Origin: Chloroflexota bacterium
Lineage (GTDB): Bacteria > Chloroflexota > Limnocylindria > P2-11E
Reading direction: 5' to 3'
Assembly: GCA_005883775.1 (NCBI GenBank)
Contig: VBEU01000106.1
Span: 1 to 7,733, forward strand
DNA: 7,733 nucleotides
Shown: positions 1-6,625 of the stretch, piece after piece
Layout: every line of letters starts with the position of its first letter
Numbering within the stretch: the stretch's first letter is position 1
Made by a program: the position numbers and the translations under genes
The notes under the pieces: model-generated
Seen by the model: the letters and a program-made list of their open reading frames with translations, nothing else
Databases searched by the model: none
What the model was told of the DNA's origin: nothing

Positions 1-2
1 GC

Positions 3-332
3 CAGGCGGTCGCGATCGCTCGTGCGATTCACTTCAACGCTCGCGCCTTGATCATGGATGAGCCGACGGCCGCACTCGGGCCGGCGGAAACGGCGCAGGT
101 GCACAACCTCATCAAGCAGCTGAAGAGCGAGGGCATCGGGATCTTCCTCGTGAGCCACGACATCCACGACGTGTTCGACCTGTCCGAGCGCATCAGCGTC
201 ATGTACCACGGCAGGCTCGTCGGCACCGTGAACAAGAACGACGTGACGACCGACGAAGTCCTCGGGATGATCATCCTGGGCAAACCGCCGACGAAGCTCA
301 CGCAGCAGGAGCTCGCCGAGCTACACGGCTAG
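3..332 (+). CDS. Sugar ABC transporter ATP-binding protein, C-terminal part (partial, runs off left edge)
   Basis: This is the last 109 residues of an ABC ATPase that energises sugar import on the cytoplasmic face of the membrane. It opens just after where the LSGGQ signature should lie, with QAVAIARAI. The Walker B/D-loop motif [11 protein letters not shown] follows at about nt 48-80, and the H-loop motif LVSHDIHDV at about nt 147-173. The ending, with [11 protein letters not shown] and then MIILGK, is typical of the CUT2 (ribose/xylose/fructose; XylG, FrcA) class. Because the protein stops soon after this first ABC module, it looks like a single-domain FrcA-type ATPase or the second half of a tandem RbsA/XylG-type one; the missing 5' end decides. 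Its stop is only 10 bp from the stop of the convergent xylose isomerase gene, which makes xylose or a related pentose a reasonable substrate. That substrate is inference from context. Confidence 0.9.
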   Translation, partial: QAVAIARAIHFNARALIMDEPTAALGPAETAQVHNLIKQLKSEGIGIFLVSHDIHDVFDLSERISVMYHGRLVGTVNKNDVTTDEVLGMIILGKPPTKLTQQELAELHG

Positions 333-342
333 CCCGGAGGTC

Positions 343-1710
343 TCAGCGCGCGGGCTTGGTCGCGGGCTCGCGCGAGCGGTCGACGGCCCAGATCCGCCGG
401 TTCACCGAACCCTCGAGAAGCTCCTGCTGTCCGGACCTGGGTAAAGGTTCGATCTCGCCGGCTGCGACGCGACGCTCGAGGTCGGCGAGGGTCTGCGAAC
501 CCGAGAGGATCGCCTTACCGAGCTCGTTCGACCAATCCGCGTAGCGCTTTTTCCTGGGCGCGGCGAGCGTGTCGTGCTCGACCATGTCGACGGCCGCGAG
601 CAGAGCCCGCGCGAGGGTGTCGATGCCGGCGATGTGGGCATGGAACAGGTCCGTTCGGCTCACGCTCTGCCGCCGGAGCTTCGCGTCGAAGTTGAACCCG
701 CCGGACGTGAATCCGCCCGCGGCGATTATTTCGTGGATTGCGAGCGCCAGCTCATCGACCGAATTCGGGAACTGGTCCGTGTCCCAGCCATTCTGGTAGT
801 CGCCGCGGTTGACGTCGATGCTGCCGAAGCCGCCGAGCGCGATAGCGCTCGCGACCTCGTGGTGAAAGCTGTGACCCGCGAGGGTCGCATGGTTGGCCTC
901 GAGGTTTAGGCGGTACTCGCTGGCAAGATCGTGCCGCTGAAGAAAACCCATGACGGTCGCGGCGTCGTAGTCGTACTGGTGCTTCGTCGGCTCCTGTGGC
1001 TTCGGCTCGATGAGGAGCGCCCCGGAGAACCCGATCCGGTGCTTGTGCTCCGCGACCATCGACAGGAAGCGTGCGAGCTGTGCCTCTTCCCGCGCGAGAT
1101 CGGTGTTGAGGAGCGTTTCGTAACCTTCGCGCCCGCCCCACAGCACGTAGTTCGCTCCTTTTAGTCGGTGGGTGACCTCGAGCATCGTCTTGACCTGCGC
1201 GGCGGCGTACGCGAACACCGCGGGATCGGGATTCGTCGCGGCGCCCGCCGCGTAGCGCGGGTGACTGAAGAGGTTCGCGGTGCCCCAGAGAAGCCGCGCT
1301 CGCGTTCGCGCCATGTGCTTTTCGATCCGGTCCACGCTCGCATCGAGGTTCGCACGCGTTTCGGCATACGTTCGGCCTTCGGGCGCGACGTCCCGATCGT
1401 GGAACGCGAAGAACGGAACGCCGAGCTTGTCGATGAACTCGAACGCCGCATCGAGCTTCGCTTGCGCGGCGGTCTTCGGATCCGCGCTGGGCGCGAGCCA
1501 CGGGCGATCGAACGTGCCGACCCCGAAGACATCGGAGCCCGGCCAGTTGAACGAGTGCCAGAGACACACCGCGATCCGAAGCTGATCCTCCATGCGCTTT
1601 CCCATCACGAGGCGATCGGGTTGGTAGACGGCGTAGGCCAGCGGATCGGAAGAGTCGGGCCCGCCGTATCCGACGCGTTTACGAACCTCGGCGAAGAAGT
1701 CGCTGCTCAT
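343..1710 (-). CDS. xylA: Xylose isomerase (class II)
   Basis: A 455-residue cytoplasmic enzyme that interconverts D-xylose and D-xylulose, the entry step of the isomerase pathway. Length and motifs match class II xylose isomerases (about 440 residues). The N-terminal FF...[22 protein letters not shown] (191-204) and [15 protein letters not shown] (235-249) blocks are present. The expected catalytic and metal residues are all there: H104/D107 in FHDRD, E235, E271 and H274 in [11 protein letters not shown]299 in SIDVNRGD, D310 and D312 in GWDTDQF, and D342 in [10 protein letters not shown]300 replaces the alanine usual in the IDANRGD motif. I chose the ATG at 1710 because the protein then starts MSSDFF like its relatives, and GGAGG sits about 6 bases upstream. 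A longer open frame to 1920 only adds non-homologous arginine-rich sequence inside the epimerase gene. The start overlaps the epimerase stop as ATGA, so translation is probably coupled. Confidence 0.97.
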   Translation of the reverse strand: MSSDFFAEVRKRVGYGGPDSSDPLAYAVYQPDRLVMGKRMEDQLRIAVCLWHSFNWPGSDVFGVGTFDRPWLAPSADPKTAAQAKLDAAFEFIDKLGVPFFAFHDRDVAPEGRTYAETRANLDASVDRIEKHMARTRARLLWGTANLFSHPRYAAGAATNPDPAVFAYAAAQVKTMLEVTHRLKGANYVLWGGREGYETLLNTDLAREEAQLARFLSMVAEHKHRIGFSGALLIEPKPQEPTKHQYDYDAATVMGFLQRHDLASEYRLNLEANHATLAGHSFHHEVASAIALGGFGSIDVNRGDYQNGWDTDQFPNSVDELALAIHEIIAAGGFTSGGFNFDAKLRRQSVSRTDLFHAHIAGIDTLARALLAAVDMVEHDTLAAPRKKRYADWSNELGKAILSGSQTLADLERRVAAGEIEPLPRSGQQELLEGSVNRRIWAVDRSREPATKPAR

Positions 1711-2567
1711 GCCGCCCTCCAGCTCCATCGTTCGCTGACGCGAAGAGTCTCGCCTGACGCGAGCGTGCGCAAACCGGTGCCGGTCACGCCGCGGGCGGCG
1801 AGTACCGGGGCGTTCGGCCACATCGTCTGCGGCTCCACGCAGATCCCCTCGGCCGGCGTGTGGACCACGACGGTATTCAGGCTTTCGTCGAACTCGAGGC
1901 GTAACTCCAGGTCGGGCCACCGGACCAGCGCCGGAGCCTTGACTCCGACGTAGACGTGATCGAGCCGGCGGTCCCCGAGCGCCGGTCCCGAACGCAGGTC
2001 CTCATCTCCGGCGACGGCCCGGAGCTCGCCGGTGGGCACGAGGTCCGCATCGACCACGAGCACGTGGCGCGCATCGAGCCGCACCACCATGTCACCCGCT
2101 CGCGGCCGCGCGAACCACGGATGCCAGCCGAGGCCTGCGGGTCCTGGCCGCAGGTACTGGCCGACCTCGAGCTCGAGATCGAGGCCTGTGGCGCTGAGCC
2201 GGAGCGTCTGCCGGGCCCGGCCACCGAAGGGCCAGCCCCGACCGCGCATGTCACACGCCATGGTGATCTCCGTGGGGCTCCCCTCGAGAACGTCCCATGG
2301 CAGCTCGAAACCAAGTCCGTGGATCGCCGATGGCGGAAGGTTGGGTTCGAGACGCACCTCGCCGTCGCTTGTCGGGATGCGGCCATTCGCAAGACGACCA
2401 GCCCACGGGACCATCGGGTAACACCCCCAATAGAGAGGAGGCGACGCAGCGCGTGCTTTCGTCCTGGGAAGGATTCGCTCAACACCGCTCACGCTCAACG
2501 ACACGATCCTGCCGCCGCCCGCTGCATCGATCCTGAGGACAACCTCGCCGCAGCTGATCTCGATCAA
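1707..2567 (-). CDS. Aldose 1-epimerase (mutarotase) family protein
   Basis: A 286-residue cytoplasmic galactose-mutarotase-like protein, expected to interconvert alpha and beta anomers of an aldose. Family marks in order are [11 protein letters not shown] (about 54-64, sugar-contacting Arg), the AIHGLG block (about 81-86, conserved His), GWHPWFARP (about 147-155, catalytic-type His) and the [10 protein letters not shown] block near 243, whose Glu is the usual general base. It precedes xylA and overlaps it by 4 bp (ATGA). In this setting it would supply alpha-xylopyranose, the anomer xylose isomerase takes; that is inference. The start is a TTG. I kept it because [18 protein letters not shown] aligns with the usual family N-terminus and the in-frame upstream sequence is short basic sequence without an ATG. 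There is no strong Shine-Dalgarno, only AAGG about 14 bases upstream. The true substrate (xylose, glucose or another aldose) cannot be told from sequence. Confidence 0.9.
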   Translation of the reverse strand: MIEISCGEVVLRIDAAGGGRIVSLSVSGVERILPRTKARAASPPLYWGCYPMVPWAGRLANGRIPTSDGEVRLEPNLPPSAIHGLGFELPWDVLEGSPTEITMACDMRGRGWPFGGRARQTLRLSATGLDLELEVGQYLRPGPAGLGWHPWFARPRAGDMVVRLDARHVLVVDADLVPTGELRAVAGDEDLRSGPALGDRRLDHVYVGVKAPALVRWPDLELRLEFDESLNTVVVHTPAEGICVEPQTMWPNAPVLAARGVTGTGLRTLASGETLRVSERWSWRAA

Positions 2568-2677
2568 GCCGCTGCGGCGCCTTGCGCCACCGCCGGATGG
2601 GGATGCGTCGCGGCCACGCGCACGCCGATGACGATCACCATCGCGTAGACCGCGATGACTACAGGGGTCGGCCCCAT
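2564..2677 (-). CDS. Possible small membrane ORF overlapping the epimerase start
   Basis: A 37-codon open frame starting ATG at 2677, with a central hydrophobic stretch (PVVIAVYAMVIVIG) and an alanine-rich tail. Its TGA overlaps the TTG of the epimerase gene (TTGA), the arrangement expected for translational coupling, and most third codon positions are G or C. The frame stays open upstream to a TTG at 2779 and into the permease gene on the other strand, so the real start, if any, is unclear. There is no Shine-Dalgarno before 2677 and I recognise no family. It may be a leader peptide that helps the weak TTG start, or chance. Confidence 0.25.
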   Translation of the reverse strand: MGPTPVVIAVYAMVIVIGVRVAATHPHPAVAQGAAAA

Positions 2678-2780
2678 CCGCGCGATGCTATGGCCGGCGA
2701 CGATGGCTCGGGTTGGTAGCCCGCCCGCTTTCACATCGCCCGCGCGAACTTCATCGCAGGCCGTGTGGTATCTAGGCAAG
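2568..2780. promoter_or_regulatory. Divergent intergenic region (epimerase-xylA / permease pair)
   Basis: These 213 bp separate two divergently read units and should hold both promoters. I see no strong sigma70-like pair. For the rightward side, TGTGGTATCTA at about 2764-2774 resembles an extended -10, with GAACTT 17 bases before it as a poor -35. It would leave almost no leader before the ATG at 2781. No clear operator palindrome stands out. The only other content is the small leftward frame annotated separately. Confidence 0.35.
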
Positions 2781-5165
2781 ATGCCGGTCGAATCGGCGAG
2801 ACGCGCTCCGAGCCACCGGCTCCGCTCGATCGATCCGTGGCTCGTCGTGGGGATCGCCGCCTTCTTCGCGCTGGTCGTGGTCGCCCTCTTCGGCGAGCGC
2901 CTCGCGCCGAACGAACCGATCTACTTCGTCGTCGAGCACGGTCGCGACCCCCGTCCGTATGACCCGGGCATCGTGTTCCCGTTCGGCTCGGATGTGCTTG
3001 GGCGCGATCTCTTCAGCCTCGTCTTGGCGGGCGCGCGTGCGACGCTAACGATCGTTCTCGTCGCAGGCCTTGCCCGCGTCGTCGCCGGTGTTCTCGTCGC
3101 CGCCCTTGGCAGCTGGTCCCGGCCGACGCGTCTGCTCACCGAAACAGTCGCGGACTTTGCCGCGGCGATCCCCGCGACCCTGGTGGCCGTGTTGCTCGTC
3201 AAGGCTTTCGTCGGGACGTACACGAGCGTCCCCATCCTCGTCGGCGCCGTCCTCGTCATCGGATGGGCCGGTCCTTACCGCGTGATCCGAGCGGAGGTGG
3301 ATCGGCTGACCCGCGCGCCGTTCAGCGAAGGCGCGCGAGCCATGGGTGCGACACGGTGGCGGCTCTTTTGGCGGCACCAGCTCCCGCATCTCCTGCCGGT
3401 GATCGCGACGAACTTCAGTCAACAGGTGGTGGCGTCTTTGGTCCTCGTCGCAGAGCTCGGCGTGCTTGGAGTCCTCGTCAGTGCGGTGCGGTCGCTGGAC
3501 GTCGTGGAGTCCCTGTCGGTCGTCCGCATCGGCCCGCCGAACTTTGCACTCGTGCCGGACGTACCGGAGTGGGGCGCGATGCTGTCCAGCGCGCGGACGA
3601 CCGAGATCCTGTGGGCCACGCGCTGGGTCATCTTTGTCCCAGGCGCCGCATTCGCACTCACGGCAATCGCCGTCGCGCTCGTTGGCTTCGCCCTCGCCCG
3701 CCGCTATGCGCGGCGCGACATATTCCAGGACCTGCGCGCCGGGTCCGTCGTCGGGCTGGCCGTCGTAGCGCTTTTCGTCTTCTCGGCGCTGATCCCTGAG
3801 CGCTATGCCGATGCGCGCGAATGGGCCACGAGCGCGCGCGGATCGGTGCGATCGGAACCGAGTCCCGCAGCCGCATTCGCAGAGGCCGGACTCACGACCT
3901 CTTCGGTCGAGCGGCGGACCAAGATGGTCGTGCGTACCGGCCCGGCATCGGCGACGGTCGGTAGCGTCACGGTCCAGGAGCTCTTTCCGCAGCCGGAGGT
4001 GTTAGCGCGAGACTTCGATTCGAACGCGACGCCGTCGCCGATCCACCTGCGCTCGGTGGTGAGCGAGGGCCTGGGCGGTGGCGGTGTGGTCGATGGGCCG
4101 CTCGTGTTCGCAGCACGGGGCGTCGTTCCAGCGGAAATCCCGCATCCACTTGCGTATGCGGCGGCGCGGAGGCTGCCCGACCTCGCGACCCTCGTGAAGG
4201 ACTATCCCGACGACTATGCCGGCATCGATGTGCGCGGGAAGATCGTCTTGCTCGTTCGTTTCATGGGCGTCGACACCGGAACCCGCGGAGTGGTTGAGGG
4301 TTTCTCCGTCGGGACCGCCGTCAATGATGCGATCAAGCGCGGCGCGACGGGAGTCATCGTGGTTGATCCGGTCGTCGGAAATCCAGGTTCGTCCCCTGAT
4401 CCACGCTCGTTGCTGGCTCTGAACGCGTACGTTCAGATCGAGCAGCTCTTCCCTCCACTGACCGCTTCGGGCGTGCCGGTGGTCGTCGTCGATCGAGACG
4501 TGGCCCAGAGACTTGTCGGGTCGCTCGGCATCGACGTCGATCCACTCCTGGGCTTGGATGCCGCCGGAAAGAAATGGGACCGGTCGTTCTCACGCGATCT
4601 CGGTGTCAGCGCCCGGATCGCGGTTCCGCTTCGCGAAGAGGTGACCTCGGTGACGAGCACCGTCGCGGAGGTGCCTGGTTTCTCGGCCGAGACGGGCCGC
4701 GTCGTCGTCTGGGCCGAGCACAAACTCGGTACGACGAGAACCGAAGCGAACCGGCGCGACGTGCTCGCGTCCCTGGCTCGGTTCGCGTCGGCGAGGCGCG
4801 CTCCGTTCATCTTCGTGGACTTCGATCTGCGCGCGGACGCGCGAGCCGTTCGCGATTTTTTGCAGAGTCGTCGCGTCCTGGTCCTGATCGTCCTCGACCA
4901 GCTCGATGGCAGCGTGCTCTATTTCACGACGGCGAACGGTGATCTCATTCCGGCCTTCGATCTCTACGCCGAGAAGGCCGGCGCATCTCACGACACCACT
5001 CGAAAGACTTTCACCGTCAGCCAGGTCGGCTCGCCGATCCCCGATTTGAAGACGGTCGTGATCGGCAGCAGCGGCACGGGGCCGGACGCGCGCGGCAACG
5101 CGGCGGCGCTGGTCGGCTACCTCGCCGGCCGGCTCGTTCTCGGCGCACCGGAGCTCGGCCGATGA
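2781..5165 (+). CDS. DppC-like ABC permease fused to an extracytoplasmic PA + degenerate M28-peptidase-like region
   Basis: A 794-residue fusion. Residues 1-310 are a full inner-membrane permease of the dipeptide/oligopeptide/nickel type: helix 1 at about 19-38, the FPFGSDVLGRDLFS block (66-79) typical of DppC before helix 2, helices to about 305, and the EAA loop that docks the ATPase (FSEGARAMGATRWRLFWRHQ, 181-200). DppC proteins normally end there. This one adds a seventh helix (about 321-338), which would place residues 340-794 outside the membrane. Residues about 438-575 match a PA domain of secreted peptidases (GPLVFAARG; DDYAGIDVRGKIVLLVR; AIKRGATGVIVVD). Residues about 605-790 follow the strand order of M28 aminopeptidases, but the zinc-ligand positions are altered (VVVWAEHKLG, TEANRRD, FVDFDLRADA), so catalysis is unlikely. 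The start at 2781 has a weak AGG 4 bases upstream; an ATG at 2655 adds non-conserved sequence. The stop overlaps the next start (ATGA). Permease part is sure; M28 kinship is inference by eye. Confidence 0.85.
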   Translation: MPVESARRAPSHRLRSIDPWLVVGIAAFFALVVVALFGERLAPNEPIYFVVEHGRDPRPYDPGIVFPFGSDVLGRDLFSLVLAGARATLTIVLVAGLARVVAGVLVAALGSWSRPTRLLTETVADFAAAIPATLVAVLLVKAFVGTYTSVPILVGAVLVIGWAGPYRVIRAEVDRLTRAPFSEGARAMGATRWRLFWRHQLPHLLPVIATNFSQQVVASLVLVAELGVLGVLVSAVRSLDVVESLSVVRIGPPNFALVPDVPEWGAMLSSARTTEILWATRWVIFVPGAAFALTAIAVALVGFALARRYARRDIFQDLRAGSVVGLAVVALFVFSALIPERYADAREWATSARGSVRSEPSPAAAFAEAGLTTSSVERRTKMVVRTGPASATVGSVTVQELFPQPEVLARDFDSNATPSPIHLRSVVSEGLGGGGVVDGPLVFAARGVVPAEIPHPLAYAAARRLPDLATLVKDYPDDYAGIDVRGKIVLLVRFMGVDTGTRGVVEGFSVGTAVNDAIKRGATGVIVVDPVVGNPGSSPDPRSLLALNAYVQIEQLFPPLTASGVPVVVVDRDVAQRLVGSLGIDVDPLLGLDAAGKKWDRSFSRDLGVSARIAVPLREEVTSVTSTVAEVPGFSAETGRVVVWAEHKLGTTRTEANRRDVLASLARFASARRAPFIFVDFDLRADARAVRDFLQSRRVLVLIVLDQLDGSVLYFTTANGDLIPAFDLYAEKAGASHDTTRKTFTVSQVGSPIPDLKTVVIGSSGTGPDARGNAAALVGYLAGRLVLGAPELGR
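4068..5162 (+). other. PA domain plus M28-like pseudopeptidase module of the fused permease
   Basis: The extracytoplasmic half of the fusion, residues about 430-794. The PA-type stretch carries the hallmark order: a substrate-side LVFAARG, then DDYAGIDVRGKIV, then a short insert and AIKRGATGVIVVDP. Next, residues 629-710 mimic the M28 core: a strand VVVWAEHKLG where AHYDHLG is usual, a helix LASLARFAS where the LLELARAL helix sits, FIFVDFDLRAD where the F.EE strand sits, and VLIVLDQLDG where the NLDMVG strand sits. Only the last keeps its Asp. The C-terminal YHT.xD histidine is not present; GSSGTGPDARG is there instead. A retained fold with lost catalysis suggests peptide or ligand binding, possibly in place of or beside a solute-binding protein. 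Confidence 0.5.
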
Positions 5166-5948
5166 ACCCAACGGTGGTGCGCCTGCTGCGCGTGCCTTTG
5201 ACGATCGCGATGATCTGGGCGGTACTCGCCGTGGCCGTGCCTCCGCTCATGGCTTTACGGTCAGCCGTTCCTCGCGCTCTTCGTCGACTCGGCTTTCCGA
5301 AGCCTCGCGCTCCTCGTGGGCGCGGCGGTGCTGGCCCTCGTGATCGGAACTCTGCTCGGCGTCGCTGCGGCGCTCTGGCGGCGGCGGGCGATCGCGGGCG
5401 GCATCATCGTCGGCGGCACCACGATGCTGGCCGCGGTCCCTGCGTTCTTCGTCGCGTACTTCCTGCAGATCGTGGTGATCACGATCGGGGCGTCGGCGAC
5501 GAGCAGGGATCGACTCCTCCCGGTCTACGGCTTCGGGTACGACGAGCACCTCGTCCTTCCGCTCCTTTCGATCTCGCTCCCGGCCATCGCGTTCACCGCT
5601 CAGCTCACGGCGACGCGGATGATCGACGTCCTGAGCTCCGACTTCATCACCGCCGCGCAAGCGAAGGGTCTCCGCATGCGCTGGATCCTCGCCATACACG
5701 TGCTGCCCCACGTTCGGCCGGCGGTTATCGAGGCGCTCGGCAGCGGACTCCGTGTCTCGGTGGCGAGCCTCCCGATCGTCGAGTACCTCTTCCAGTGGCG
5801 CGGGATCGGCCAGCTCGCGCTCGAAGCCGTCGGGATCCACGACGCCAACGGTTTCATCTTCAGCGCGGTCGTCCTTGCGAGCCTCTTCGCATCGCTCTCC
5901 GCGTTGGCCGACCTGTCTCGGCCCCGCGCGCTATTTCGTTTCAGTTAG
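5162..5948 (+). CDS. DppB-like ABC transporter permease, frameshifted and shortened
   Basis: Partner permease of the gene before it, sharing ATGA with its stop. Starting at ATG 5162 the frame gives helix 1 (PLTIAMIWAVLAVAVP), then turns into arginine-rich nonsense after about 5255. The rest of the protein lies in the +1 frame, recognisable from about 5250 (WLYGQPFLALFVDS) to the TAG at 5946-5948. That frame has a stop at 5211 and no good start before GTG 5316, which lies inside a helix. So one indel between about 5214 and 5260 is needed, giving about 261 residues. The +1 part shows the EAA loop (DFITAAQAKGLRMRWILAIH) and the C-terminal block EYLFQWRGIGQLALEAV characteristic of DppB. Canonical DppB has roughly 65-75 residues between helices 1 and 2 that are absent here. 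A sequencing indel, a real deletion or recoding could each explain the break. The 3' end overlaps the convergent gene by 8 bp. Confidence 0.75.
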
Positions 5949-6411
5949 CGTCCGTCCGCGTCAACCCCCGGGCCACTCGCACGATATCTGCGATCCGCTT
6001 CGCGCGCGTCGATGGCCTCTTCGCCGTCACCAGAGTGCGCAGATGTTCCTTCCTCCGGCCGGGCGTGAGCGCGCCGAACTTGCGCATGCCCGCACCGCCC
6101 AGCGCCCTTCGCAGATCGTCGGGGACCTCGAGGGCCTCCACGCTGTCGAGGAGCGTCCAGGACCCGTCGCGCTTCGCGGCGGTGATCTTCGCGAGCCCTG
6201 CCGCCTCCATTCGCCCGTTCTTGAGAAGACGCGCGATCCGCTCCTTGTTCGTGCGCGACCATCCGCTGCCGTAAGCGAGCCGGGTCTTCCCGGTGGCGGC
6301 CTTGTACATCACGAGCCAGACGCCCTGGGTTTTGTCGTGATGGTCGCGGAGCCAGCGGCGCCACTCGGCTGCCGTCTTCGGGTGGATACGCGGGTAATTC
6401 GCTGCGCTCAT
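5941..6411 (-). CDS. YdeI/OmdA-family protein with an internal deletion
   Basis: A 156-residue soluble protein of the YdeI/OmpD-associated family, sometimes called bacteriocin-protection proteins; the biochemical role is not established. It shows the N-terminal EWRRWLRDHHDKTQGVWLV (16-34), then WSRTNKERIARLLKNGRM (51-68), AAGLAKITAAKRDGSW (70-85), EALEVPDDL (92-100) and a C-terminal AKRPSTRAKRIADIVR (130-145), all family blocks in order. Relatives are about 190-200 residues. Here the highly conserved EALCFGWID segment and the following RFTPRKP stretch, about 40-44 residues, are missing: TGKTRLAY (40-47) runs straight to GWSRTNK. The join is in frame, so the rest still reads cleanly. The ATG at 6411 has no Shine-Dalgarno and lies 6 bases after the tRNA-Gln remnant. 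It may be nonfunctional or a divergent subfamily. Confidence 0.85.
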   Translation of the reverse strand: MSAANYPRIHPKTAAEWRRWLRDHHDKTQGVWLVMYKAATGKTRLAYGSGWSRTNKERIARLLKNGRMEAAGLAKITAAKRDGSWTLLDSVEALEVPDDLRRALGGAGMRKFGALTPGRRKEHLRTLVTAKRPSTRAKRIADIVRVARGLTRTDAN

Positions 6412-6416
6412 TGTCG

Positions 6417-6461
6417 GGCTGGGGAGGGTGGATTCGAACCACCGATTACCTGATCCAGAGT
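6417..6461 (-). other. 3' half of tRNA-Gln(CTG), probable attachment-site core
   Basis: Read on the minus strand this is exactly the tRNA from the anticodon loop onward: loop CTCTGGA (6454-6460) with anticodon CTG, 3' anticodon stem TCAGG (6449-6453), variable TAATC, T-arm GGTGG-TTCGAAT-CCACC (6427-6443), acceptor strand CTCCCCA (6420-6426) and discriminator G with CC. That acceptor strand pairs with TGGGGAG, the start typical of tRNA-Gln. The 5' half is absent: upstream bases read GGAAA where CCTGA is needed, and no D-arm or TGGGGAG follows. Identity thus ends at the anticodon stem/loop border, the usual crossover zone of tyrosine integrases. Best read as an att core left by integration; a deletion-made tRNA relic is the alternative. 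Confidence 0.75.
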
Positions 6462-6625
6462 TTCCGAACGCACTAACGCTCCTAGAACTTCTGAGCGCGA
6501 ATAGGCCCGGCGAGCGCTCCCGGACCGACAGTACTTAGTTAGTCCAATCAAGCGCGTTATCGTGCGCGAACATTCGCTGACTATCGGACGCGCCGGCGTC
6601 ACACGACCAATGATGGAGGACGGAG
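6462..6625. other. Non-coding stretch between the tRNA remnant and the small membrane gene
   Basis: This 164-bp gap has no convincing gene. It holds an imperfect palindrome at 6477-6497 (cgctc, 2-base bulge, agaa-c-ttct, gagcg) 16 bases from the tRNA remnant, and near its middle a second short symmetric patch (gcgcgttatcgtgcgc). These could be recombinase or regulator sites, but nothing identifies them. Composition is somewhat richer in A/T than the flanking chromosome-like genes. Confidence 0.3.

Noticed and set aside
1711..1920. N-terminal extension of xylose isomerase to a start at 1920
   Set aside because: The added 70 residues are arginine-rich sequence inside the epimerase gene. MSSDFF at 1710 matches the family and has a GGAGG site.
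1168..1953. Long rightward open frame antisense to xylA and the epimerase
   Set aside because: It lies opposite strongly conserved enzymes, is rich in Arg/Glu/Ala repeats expected from antisense reading of GC-rich codons, and has no recognisable motif or ribosome site.
2680..2779. YHTACDEV on the minus strand as a leftover M28 peptidase C-terminus
   Set aside because: The resemblance is only a few residues long, and the frame upstream is the antisense of the permease N-terminus with no M28 features.
2655..2780. Upstream ATG for the fused permease
   Set aside because: It adds 42 residues with no resemblance to DppC N-termini and no ribosome site. The ATG at 2781 gives a normal short cytoplasmic tail before helix 1.
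3798..5162. Active M28 metallopeptidase
   Set aside because: The zinc-ligand and catalytic Glu positions I can align are replaced and the C-terminal histidine motif is missing.
5263..6274. Continuation of the ATG 5162 frame as a 370-residue protein
   Set aside because: After helix 1 the frame is arginine/proline-rich nonsense, while the +1 frame holds clear DppB motifs and the antisense strand holds the YdeI-like gene.
6462..6520. tRNA-Gln interrupted by an intron, with the 5' half further right
   Set aside because: No TGGGGAG-like 5' acceptor strand or D-arm was found on the minus strand in the rest of the window, and the break is at the stem/loop border rather than a known intron site.
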